Assembly (NCBI GenBank): GCA_036377415.1
Contig: DASUYK010000013.1
Location: forward strand, 1 to 13,622
Source of the DNA: DASUPK01 sp036377415
GTDB taxonomy: Bacteria > Actinomycetota > Thermoleophilia > Solirubrobacterales > 70-9
Length of the DNA stretch: 13,622 bases
Reading direction: 5' to 3'
Both the position numbers and the translations under genes were made by a program. Position 1 is the first letter of the stretch; the number at the start of each line of letters is the position of its first letter. The notes under the pieces are model-generated. The model was given only the letters and a program-made list of their open reading frames with translations. It did not search any database and had not been told where the DNA came from. Shown here piece by piece: positions 1-5,183 of this stretch.

Positions 1-2
1 GG

Positions 3-1037
3 CTCGACCAGCTCACCGGCCTGCGGACGATCCTCTCGCCCGCGCGCGCCGACCGTCCCTTCGACTTCGGCGGCGTCCCCACGCTCGACGACCGCCAGCC
101 GGCCGACGACTGCCCCTTCTGCGAGGGGCGCGAGGACCGCACTCCACCCGAGACCTGGGCCGATCGTCCGCCGGGAGGGGAAGCCGATACCCCCGGCTGG
201 CGGGTCCGGGCGGTGCCCAACCTCTACCCCGCTCTGGCCCAGGCCGAGGAACTCTCGGCAGGGATGGCCGGCAATGAGAGCGGCGTGACAGCTGGGGGGG
301 ATCCCCTTCGCGCTGCGACGAGGGGTACGGAGCCGGACCTCTTCCGGGCCTCGCGGGCGCGCGGATTTCACGAGGTCGTGATCCACTCCCCGAGGCACCG
401 CATCTCGGTCGGCGAGCTCGACGACGCCGAGCTCGCCGCGGCGGTCGCCGGGTGGCGGACCCGGATGCGTGACCACGCCGAGGCGGCAGCATACGTCCAG
501 CTGATCGTCAACGAGGGCCACGAGGCGGGGGCGTCGCTCGAGCACAGCCACGCCCAGCTCTACGCGCTCGGGTTCGTGCCCGCCGCGATCGCCCGCGAGC
601 GCGAGCGCTTCGCCTCCTACAACCAGCACACGATGGGCGGCGACCTGCTCGCCGAGATCGCCTCGGAGGAGGTGCGCCGGCGCGAGCGCCTGGTCGCGAT
701 CGACGACGAGGCGGTGCTGATCTGCCCGTGGGCGTCGCGCTCCCCGTTCGAGCTGCGGCTGATTCCGCGCAATCCCCGGCCGAGCTTCGAGCGCGACGAG
801 GCCGGGGTGGCGATGCTCCGCACCGCCCTGCGAGCTCTCGACGCGAGGTTCGAGCGGGTTCCCGAGCTCAACCTGTGGACGATCACCGCCCCTCGCGGCA
901 CGGATCAGTTCCACTGGCACCTCGACATCGCACCGCGAATCGGAATCCGGGCCGGCTTCGAGATGTCGACCGGCGTGGAGCTGAACGTGTTTCCGCCGGA
1001 GCGCGCGGCATCCGAGCTGAGAGAGGCGCTGTCCTGA
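3..1037 (+). CDS. galT: Galactose-1-phosphate uridylyltransferase-like protein (5' end outside window)
   Basis: Family role: moves UMP between UDP-glucose and a hexose 1-phosphate in the cytoplasm (Leloir pathway), through a covalent uridylyl-histidine. The frame is open from base 3, giving 344 visible residues; the first readable residues (LTGLRTIL) resemble the usual N-terminus, so probably fewer than ten residues are missing. Visible features are the zinc-site CPFC at about 37-40, the VPNLYPAL segment at 71-78, a conserved SPRH whose His matches a zinc ligand of E. coli GalT, and the active-site HSHAQ at about 181-185. The C-terminal FHWHLDIAPR segment also fits the family. The active site has Ser where E. 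coli has Pro (HPHGQ). About 25 low-complexity residues follow VPNLYPAL and look like a lineage-specific insert. Family assignment is firm; the preferred sugar is not known, and an ADP-glucose phosphorylase-type activity is possible. Confidence 0.88.
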   Translation, partial: LDQLTGLRTILSPARADRPFDFGGVPTLDDRQPADDCPFCEGREDRTPPETWADRPPGGEADTPGWRVRAVPNLYPALAQAEELSAGMAGNESGVTAGGDPLRAATRGTEPDLFRASRARGFHEVVIHSPRHRISVGELDDAELAAAVAGWRTRMRDHAEAAAYVQLIVNEGHEAGASLEHSHAQLYALGFVPAAIARERERFASYNQHTMGGDLLAEIASEEVRRRERLVAIDDEAVLICPWASRSPFELRLIPRNPRPSFERDEAGVAMLRTALRALDARFERVPELNLWTITAPRGTDQFHWHLDIAPRIGIRAGFEMSTGVELNVFPPERAASELREALS

Positions 1038-1063
1038 CGAGCCCCCTCTGGGGCGCGTAGTGT
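1034..1063 (+). promoter_or_regulatory. Candidate promoter for the 1073 gene
   Basis: A CTGACG hexamer at 1034-1039, overlapping the galT stop codon, is separated by 18 bp from TAGTGT at 1058-1063. Nine nucleotides later comes the GTG start at 1073. The match to a sigma-70-type promoter is fair (4 of 6 at -35, a TANNNT -10). No Shine-Dalgarno sequence precedes the GTG, so the transcript may be leaderless or nearly so. This is inference from sequence only. Confidence 0.4.
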
Positions 1064-1072
1064 TCCCACGCC

Positions 1073-1711
1073 GTGAGCCCGCCGGTCAGCCGCCCGATTC
1101 CCCGCTTCATCGCCGACGCGAGCGCGGAGGGGCTGCCATACGGTCGCTGGGCGCAACTCCTTCGCGACGAGTTCGCGAGGGCGTGCGAACCGCACATCGC
1201 CGAAGCCGGCGGTCCCCCCGGGGACCTCATCTGGTTCCCGGAGCGCGGCTGGGGCGGTCGCGTCTACGTCCCGATCGTCGCACCGGTGGAGGGCACCGAG
1301 ACACCGAGCGAGTACTTCGGGTTCGTCTCCTTCATGCGTCCCGCCAAGGGCGAGGGCGAGGCCGGCGAGTTCCGGGCGAAGGCGGACTTCACCGACGTCA
1401 CCGCGGCGGACAACCCGGACTGGTTGATCGACCTGAACGAGGAGGTGATCGGCCAGTGGCGCGGCGAGGGCGAGCGGCGCGGCGACGTGACGCTCGTCTG
1501 GGGCACGCCGCTGGTACGGGGAGCGAAGGCGGCGACGGCCGAGCTCGACGCCGACGTCGTCGACCAGACGCCGGTGAGCGACGAGCGGTTCACACTGATC
1601 GCCGTCGATGCGGTCAAGGGGACCCCCGATCCGCTCTACCTCGAGGTGAAGCTGTGGAGCGCTCAGGGCCAGCAGCTGGCCGCCGAGAGCCTCTACGACG
1701 AGCCCGGGTAG
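1073..1711 (+). CDS. Conserved-looking protein of unknown function, 212 aa
   Basis: I recognise no named domain. It is predicted soluble: no signal peptide, no membrane segment, and acidic and tryptophan-bearing stretches such as DLIWFPERGWGGRVYVP (about 50-66) and NPDWLIDLNEEVIGQW. Alternating hydrophobic strands and the closing EVKLWSAQG...AAESLYDE suggest a mostly beta fold. From memory, similar proteins sit in Thermoleophilia genomes, but I cannot confirm this here. The GTG at 1073 is chosen because it is the first start in frame after the galT stop, 35 nt away, and the protein reads naturally from MSPPVSRPIPRF. It has its own candidate promoter and could also be co-transcribed with galT. 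Codon use matches its neighbours, so it is very likely a real gene; its function is unknown. Confidence 0.8.
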   Translation: MSPPVSRPIPRFIADASAEGLPYGRWAQLLRDEFARACEPHIAEAGGPPGDLIWFPERGWGGRVYVPIVAPVEGTETPSEYFGFVSFMRPAKGEGEAGEFRAKADFTDVTAADNPDWLIDLNEEVIGQWRGEGERRGDVTLVWGTPLVRGAKAATAELDADVVDQTPVSDERFTLIAVDAVKGTPDPLYLEVKLWSAQGQQLAAESLYDEPG

Positions 1712-1760
1712 CCCGCCGCCCTATATCGCCGGGAAGAGCAGGCGAGCCTTGTCGACCAGG

Positions 1761-1790
1761 CTCCGGCGGTGCTCTCGATCGTCGCCGGAG
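1761..1790. terminator. Hairpin between convergent genes, candidate bidirectional terminator
   Basis: CTCCGGCG (1761-1768) and CGCCGGAG (1783-1790) form a perfect 8-bp stem. On the plus-strand RNA two G-U pairs and one G-C pair extend it, leaving an 8-nt loop. It lies in the 100-bp gap between the plus-strand gene ending at 1711 and the minus-strand gene ending at 1812, where a shared terminator is expected. No T-run follows on either side. A second, mutually exclusive hairpin, GAGCCT (1744-1749) with AGGCTC (1758-1763), overlaps its left arm. Confidence 0.5.
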
Positions 1791-1811
1791 CGATGTTCTG
1801 CTTGCAGCGCC

Positions 1812-2213
1812 CTACTCCCGCAGCCGGGCGGCGTCGAGGGCTTCGCTCGGCTCGTAGTAGAAGTCCACCCGGATCACCTTCCCGTCGCGGAAACTCCAAA
1901 CCTGCCCGAACCTCAATGTGGCGGGAGCGCCACTCTCCGCTCCGGCTCCTTCAACGGTCGTGATCACGGCGACTCGCTCGCCCGCGTCGAGCGTGGACTC
2001 GAGCGCGACTTGACCGCCAATCGTCTCGAGCATGTCGCGCCAGAAGCGAATCAATCCCTCGCGGCCGTCGAACTCCTCTCCGATCAGGTCGGCGAAGCCG
2101 CCGATGAAGTGAAGCTCCACGTCCTCGTGAGCGACACGAACGGCCTCACCGAAGTCCCGGCGGTTCCACGCTTCGAGCACCTGATGGACGATCTCGACGT
2201 TCTCTTGGGACAT
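1812..2213 (-). CDS. SnoaL/NTF2-like small protein, 133 aa
   Basis: The N-terminus MSQENVEIVHQVLEAWNRRD, a helix followed by EAVRVAHEDVELH, is the standard opening of actinobacterial SnoaL/nuclear-transport-factor-2-like proteins. FDGREGLIRFWRDML (about 48-62) and a strand-rich C-terminal half ending in VWSFRDGKVIRVDFYYEP complete the cone-shaped alpha+beta fold. Members of this superfamily bind small hydrophobic ligands or act as isomerases or hydrolases; the sequence gives no substrate. The open frame extends upstream to 2447, but the extension is Asp/Gly-rich and overlaps the next gene, so the ATG at 2213, which matches the family start, is preferred. No good Shine-Dalgarno sequence is seen. 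The Met-rich gene lies 38 nt upstream on the same strand, so the two may be one transcript. Confidence 0.85.
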   Translation of the reverse strand: MSQENVEIVHQVLEAWNRRDFGEAVRVAHEDVELHFIGGFADLIGEEFDGREGLIRFWRDMLETIGGQVALESTLDAGERVAVITTVEGAGAESGAPATLRFGQVWSFRDGKVIRVDFYYEPSEALDAARLRE

Positions 2214-2251
2214 CGCCGCCCAGTATTCCGCGGAGGGAACGGTGGACGAGC

Positions 2252-2425
2252 CTAGTGACGCCGTCCCATCCGAACCATCATCCAGGCCATCATGCCCATC
2301 ATCGCCACACAGGCGAGCGGTGCAAGGAACGCCCACGCTCCCCCTCCTGCCACCACAAAGACTATGGCGATGACCATCAACGCCCCGCAAAACCACATCA
2401 TCTGCGAGTGCCGCATCATCATCAT
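2252..2425 (-). CDS. Methionine-rich small membrane protein, 57 aa
   Basis: The protein begins MMMMRHSQMMWFCGALMV and ends MMGMMAWMMVRMGRRH. Fourteen of its 57 residues are methionine, with two His near the ends and two Cys. Two hydrophobic segments, about residues 10-28 and 32-52, should form a helical hairpin in the membrane, with the basic GRRH tail in the cytoplasm. The first ATG of four in a row is chosen because GGAGG lies 5 nt before it; the frame stays open upstream to 2506, but that part lacks such a site. Methionine clusters in membrane segments recall copper or silver handling, which is inference only: no copper pump, chaperone or sensor lies nearby. It may simply be one of the many uncharacterised actinobacterial two-helix peptides. 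It is probably transcribed with the downstream SnoaL-like gene. Confidence 0.68.
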   Translation of the reverse strand: MMMMRHSQMMWFCGALMVIAIVFVVAGGGAWAFLAPLACVAMMGMMAWMMVRMGRRH

Positions 2426-2430
2426 CGAAT

Positions 2431-2435
2431 CCTCC
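2431..2435 (-). promoter_or_regulatory. Shine-Dalgarno site fixing the start of the Met-rich gene
   Basis: On the minus strand GGAGG is followed by ATTCG and then the first of four consecutive ATG codons. The 5-nt spacing favours the most upstream ATG (2425) over the other three and over the longer open frame. Confidence 0.65.
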
Positions 2436-2528
2436 GTTTCGTCCCACGAATGGACCAGATCACGTGGTACTGAAACGACTCTCCCATAACTACGGGCGGC
2501 TCGCATCGGTACCGAGCACCCGACTCCA

Positions 2529-2553
2529 CTCCGGGGTGACCACCTACCCGGAG
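2529..2553 (-). terminator. Candidate terminator hairpin after the ABM-like gene
   Basis: CTCCGGG (2529-2535) and CCCGGAG (2547-2553) form a perfect 7-bp stem with an 11-nt loop. It begins 8 nt beyond the TGA of the 2562-2825 gene in its direction of transcription. There is no T-run. The remainder of this 136-bp gap (2426-2561) holds the GGAGG site of the Met-rich gene and a CACGTG palindrome at 2461-2466; I see no convincing -10/-35 pair. Confidence 0.45.
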
Positions 2554-2561
2554 GGGGAGGA

Positions 2562-2825
2562 TCAGGCGTGCGCTACGACCTCGCGCACCTCGATGTCCTC
2601 CATGGTGACTCCGTCAGGGAGCATCGACGGGACTCTCTCGCTCATGCCGTTGGCGGCTTCCTCGGACTCGAACACGACCATCGCCAGACCCGTGCCGTCC
2701 TTGTATGTCCAGTACCCGCCTACGAACCCCGGAACCTGCGATACCTGGGGCACTATCTGCTCGCGCAAATGGCTCTCGGCAGACTCTCGGTCGTCGATCG
2801 TGACCCTGGCGACGACTGCTTGCAC
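2562..2825 (-). CDS. ABM-like dimeric alpha/beta-barrel protein, 87 aa
   Basis: The protein has the beta-alpha-beta-beta-alpha-beta pattern of the antibiotic-biosynthesis-monooxygenase (ABM)/dimeric alpha-beta barrel superfamily. The first strand is AVVARVTI, the helix is ESAESHLREQIVPQVSQ, PGFVGGYWTYKDG and GLAMVVFESEEAANG form the central strands and second helix, and the end is VTMEDIEVREVVAHA. At 87 aa it is the usual length for one domain, which normally dimerises. Members range from monooxygenases and heme-degrading enzymes to proteins with no known activity, and the sequence does not show which this is. The GTG at 2825 is supported by AAAGGAGG ending 6 nt before it. It is expressed divergently from the adjacent tRNA gene and faces away from it. 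Confidence 0.85.
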   Translation of the reverse strand: MQAVVARVTIDDRESAESHLREQIVPQVSQVPGFVGGYWTYKDGTGLAMVVFESEEAANGMSERVPSMLPDGVTMEDIEVREVVAHA

Positions 2826-2831
2826 TGGAGC

Positions 2832-2839
2832 CCTCCTTT
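2832..2839 (-). promoter_or_regulatory. Strong ribosome binding site (AAAGGAGG) for the GTG start at 2825
   Basis: AAAGGAGG, 6 nt upstream of the GTG, is close to the ideal anti-16S complement and settles the non-ATG start. It is among the strongest Shine-Dalgarno matches in a window where many genes lack one. Confidence 0.75.
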
Positions 2840-2858
2840 GTCGCTGGTTGGTACGGCG

Positions 2859-2864
2859 ACTCTA
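2859..2864 (-). promoter_or_regulatory. Candidate -10 element for the ABM-like gene
   Basis: TAGAGT on the minus strand would start transcription near 2852 and give a leader of about 27 nt containing the AAAGGAGG site. No clear -35 hexamer stands at the proper distance, so support is limited. Confidence 0.3.
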
Positions 2865-2897
2865 TCCGCCAGGGAGGGTCGAGCCGCGTTTGACAGC

Positions 2898-2903
2898 CAT
2901 AAT
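2898..2903 (+). promoter_or_regulatory. Candidate -10 element of the tRNA-Arg gene
   Basis: CATAAT (5 of 6 to TATAAT) ends 7 nt before the first base of the tRNA, the distance expected for a start at or just before the 5' end. A perfect TTGACA sits at 2890-2895, only 2 nt upstream, which is far too close to act as the -35 of this box. No good -35 hexamer is found near 2875-2880. Confidence 0.4.
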
Positions 2904-2910
2904 CTCCTCA

Positions 2911-2984
<74 letters not shown>

Positions 2985-2998
2985 CTACTTGGAGCGAA

Positions 2999-3004
2999 TA
3001 GAGT
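2999..3004 (+). promoter_or_regulatory. Weak candidate -10 for the RTX-like gene
   Basis: TAGAGT, the same hexamer found on the other side of the tRNA, would start transcription near 3011 and give a leader of about 67 nt. There is no matching -35 because that position falls inside the tRNA. The leader holds interleaved inverted repeats at 3014-3036 and an AGGGAG ribosome binding site at 3064-3069. Confidence 0.22.
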
Positions 3005-3077
3005 TGTTGGAGGGACAGTTCAATGGCTGTCTGAACGTCAAAGCGTTGTCTACTCGAGGGAAGAGGGAGTTGTCGAT

Positions 3078-3938
3078 ATGAGGCCGCATCTCAGCTTGGC
3101 AGTGGGATTCGGGTCCCTGGCGGCGATGGTGGCGCTCATCGCTCCCGCCGCCTCGCTCGGCGCGGTCAGCTGCGCGTACTCGAATTCGGACGGCGTGCTC
3201 ACGGTCACCGCCGCGGACGCGTTCACCAAGATCAGCCGCTCGCAGGACGCGATCGTCGTCAGCGACACCACGGGCCCCATCTCGTGCACCGGGCCGGAGC
3301 CGAGGGTGACGAAGACGGACCTGGTCCGGGTCGGTCACAGCGGTCGCCGGAGCGACGTCGTCGAGCTGATCGGCGGCCCGTTCGCTCCAGGAGGGAGCCT
3401 GGAGCCCTTGGGGCTGTCCGAGATCGAGTTCGAGTACGTCGACCCCACCTTCATCAGCATCAGCGGGACCCCCGGGCCGGACCGTCTCACATGGGGCGCG
3501 GGCGCCGCCGTCAACCTGAACGGCGACGACGACCTGGACGTGAGCGGGCCGTTTACGACGAGCATCCTCCAGGGGTTCGGAGGCAACGACGTGCTCGGTG
3601 CGCAGGCGGGCTATGCGGGCAGCGCCGCGGCGCTCATCGCCTCGGGCGGGACCGGGAACGACACGCTGACCGCACCGCGCGACGGTGGCGTTCTCCACGG
3701 CGGAGCCGGCCGGGACAGGGTCACCGGCGGCCCGGCCGCGGACAACATCACCGGTGGCCGCGGCAACGACGTGATCGGCGCCGGGAAGGGCAAGGACCTG
3801 GTTCGGACCATCGACGGGGCCCGTGACCGCGTCAACTGCGGTGCCGGCAAGGACCGGGTGAAGGTGGACGGCATCGACAAGCTCAACGGCTGCGAGCGCC
3901 TGCTCCGGGTGAAGCAGGCCGAGCCCGTACGTAGGTGA
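3078..3938 (+). CDS. Secreted RTX-like calcium-binding repeat protein, 286 aa
   Basis: Residues 1-29 look like a Sec signal peptide: a short basic start, a hydrophobic stretch to about 25, then SLGA before VSC. After a non-repetitive region (30-128) come degenerate glycine/aspartate nonapeptides of the hemolysin type, including GFGGNDVLG, GGTGNDTLT, GGAGRDRVT, GGPAADNIT and GGRGNDVIG, between about 129 and 245. In the RTX family these wind into a calcium-binding parallel beta-roll. The end, VNCGAGKDRV...LNGCERL, brackets the tail with Cys254 and Cys272; Cys32 and Cys70 may form a second disulfide. No enzymatic domain is visible, so it may be an exported surface or matrix protein. The ATG at 3078 is backed by AGGGAG 8 nt upstream. 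The stress-protein gene follows after 13 nt, suggesting co-transcription. Ligand and role are unknown. Confidence 0.85.
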   Translation: MRPHLSLAVGFGSLAAMVALIAPAASLGAVSCAYSNSDGVLTVTAADAFTKISRSQDAIVVSDTTGPISCTGPEPRVTKTDLVRVGHSGRRSDVVELIGGPFAPGGSLEPLGLSEIEFEYVDPTFISISGTPGPDRLTWGAGAAVNLNGDDDLDVSGPFTTSILQGFGGNDVLGAQAGYAGSAAALIASGGTGNDTLTAPRDGGVLHGGAGRDRVTGGPAADNITGGRGNDVIGAGKGKDLVRTIDGARDRVNCGAGKDRVKVDGIDKLNGCERLLRVKQAEPVRR

Positions 3939-3951
3939 TATTGATTCCCAG

Positions 3952-4368
3952 GTGATCTCCACGGTCGCAGTGGGCACGGATGGCTCCGAGACCGCCGCGG
4001 AGGCCGTGAAGCAGGCCGCCGAGTTCGCCCGCCGTTTCGACGCGAAGCTGGTGCTGCTGAGCGCGTTCAAGGAGGGACCCGCGCTCTCGACGGGCTACGA
4101 CGAGGCCCAATGGGCCCACAACCCGGCCGCCCAGGTTCGAGAGATCCTCGCCCGCATCGAGACCGAGCTCAACGACCAGGGAATCGAGTGCCGGACGATC
4201 GTGGACGAGGGGGACCCCGCTGACGTTCTCGTGCGGCTCGCGAAGGAGTGCGGCGCCGACGTTCTCGTGATCGGGAACAAAGGGATCCAGCGCCGGATGC
4301 TGGGCAGCGTCCCGAAGTCGATCGCCCACAACGCCGACTGCTCGGTCTTCGTCGTCAAGACGACCTGA
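3952..4368 (+). CDS. Universal stress protein, UspA family, 138 aa
   Basis: A single Usp domain: the first strand STVAVGTDGSETA with the conserved Asp at residue 10, the strand VLLSAF, the motif EGDPADVLVRLAKE (about 86-99), the strand DVLVIGNKG (103-111) and the last strand SVFVVKT. Usp proteins are soluble dimers, many of them ATP-binding, linked to stress and dormancy. The nucleotide loop here is GNKG-6 residues-GS, three residues shorter than the classic G-2x-G-9x-G(S/T), so ATP binding cannot be assumed. The GTG at 3952 is chosen because the family starts directly on this strand; there is no good Shine-Dalgarno sequence. It lies 13 nt after the RTX-like gene and converges with the hydrolase gene, 25 nt away. 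Confidence 0.93.
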   Translation: MISTVAVGTDGSETAAEAVKQAAEFARRFDAKLVLLSAFKEGPALSTGYDEAQWAHNPAAQVREILARIETELNDQGIECRTIVDEGDPADVLVRLAKECGADVLVIGNKGIQRRMLGSVPKSIAHNADCSVFVVKTT

Positions 4369-4374
4369 CCCGCG

Positions 4375-4388
4375 GCGGGCTCGCCCGC
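4375..4388. terminator. Short GC hairpin between convergent genes
   Basis: GCGGG (4375-4379) and CCCGC (4384-4388) pair around the loop CTCG. It fills most of the 25-bp gap between the stop codons of the universal stress protein (4368) and the hydrolase (4394), so it may end both transcripts. The stem is short and has no T-run. Confidence 0.4.
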
Positions 4389-4393
4389 ACGGC

Positions 4394-5158
4394 TCAGGAC
4401 CCGGACTGGCGATCGCGCTCGGCTGCCAGAAGAAACGACTCGAGCGTCTCGTTGTAGGCCCTCCCCACCGAGGGGATCGTGTGCCCGCGCCCCGCGATCA
4501 CCGCCCGCGAGGCGCCGATCGCCCCGGCGAGGGAATCGCAGACGGCATCGAAGGCCCGCGAGTGCCCACCCGAGATGACCAGCCTCGGGAACGGAGCCGC
4601 GGCAAGAGCATCGAGCGGGATCTCGGCCTCCCATGGCGGGCGCTCCCTCCTCAGCAGCTCGACGCCGCGCGCGAGCGGTTCGGGGAGCTCATCCGGGGTC
4701 TCGCGCGCGGATCCCGCGCCTGAACGAAACATCCGCAGGAAGACCTCGGGGGGGATCGCGGCCGTGTCGCCGTAGAGAATCTCCGCGTTCGCGATCATCT
4801 CGTCCACCTGGGGGACCCCGGCCGCAACAGCGAGGGACCCCGGCTCCGAGACGGTGAGCGAGCGCACCGCATCCGGCCGCAGGGCCGCGGCGAGGAGCGC
4901 GATCACCGCACCATAGGAGTGCCCGACCAGGTGGGCGCCATCGCCGAGCAGGTCCGCGAACAGCGGCGCCTCGGCCTCGAAGTCGCCCCGCTCGGCCGGA
5001 GGGCTACCGGCGAACCCAGGGCGGTTGGGAATGATCAGCCGCCACCGCTCGGCCAGCTCGAGCTGCTTTCGCCAGGTGACCTCGGCACCGACGACACTGC
5101 CGTGGACGAGAAGGATGGGAGGCCCCTCGCCCAGCCGGATCACGTCGAGGTCGTCCAT
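4394..5158 (-). CDS. Alpha/beta-fold hydrolase, 254 aa
   Basis: A canonical alpha/beta hydrolase: LLVHGS (17-21) supplies the oxyanion His-Gly, LIIPNRPGFAGSP (41-53) is the conserved loop after the second strand, and GHSYG (79-83) is the nucleophile elbow with Ser81. RLVISGGHSRAFD (192-204) leads to the likely acid, Asp204, and GRGHTIP (223-229) holds catalytic His226. Residues of roughly 110-185 form the cap, which sets substrate choice and is not informative here. It may be an esterase, lipase or similar enzyme; no signal peptide is seen, so it acts in the cytoplasm. The ATG at 5158 fits the family N-terminus and is preceded 6 nt upstream by TAGGGT, with no Shine-Dalgarno sequence. It is divergent from the glycosyltransferase gene with only 25 bp between the starts. 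Confidence 0.92.
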   Translation of the reverse strand: MDDLDVIRLGEGPPILLVHGSVVGAEVTWRKQLELAERWRLIIPNRPGFAGSPPAERGDFEAEAPLFADLLGDGAHLVGHSYGAVIALLAAALRPDAVRSLTVSEPGSLAVAAGVPQVDEMIANAEILYGDTAAIPPEVFLRMFRSGAGSARETPDELPEPLARGVELLRRERPPWEAEIPLDALAAAPFPRLVISGGHSRAFDAVCDSLAGAIGASRAVIAGRGHTIPSVGRAYNETLESFLLAAERDRQSGS

Positions 5159-5164
5159 GCTGAA

Positions 5165-5174
5165 ACCCTACGAT
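5165..5174. promoter_or_regulatory. Overlapping divergent -10 elements
   Basis: On the minus strand TAGGGT (5170 down to 5165) ends 6 nt before the hydrolase ATG. On the plus strand TACGAT (5169-5174) ends 9 nt before the preferred GTG of the glycosyltransferase at 5184. The two hexamers share two bases. If both work, the transcripts are leaderless or nearly so and polymerase could not use both at once. No convincing -35 hexamers are seen. Confidence 0.4.
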
Positions 5175-5183
5175 CACGGACTC

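Noticed and set aside
2255..2473. Plus-strand open frame rich in histidine, resembling a metal-binding peptide
   Set aside because: It is the antisense of the Met-rich gene: ATG codons read as CAT on the other strand. It has no ribosome binding site, and the minus-strand frame has the GGAGG site and membrane helices.
2985..4070. Minus-strand frame of 361 codons opposite the RTX-like gene
   Set aside because: Low-complexity Val/Asp/Arg translation typical of the mirror of GC-rich coding DNA; it would run through the leader and into the stress-protein gene.
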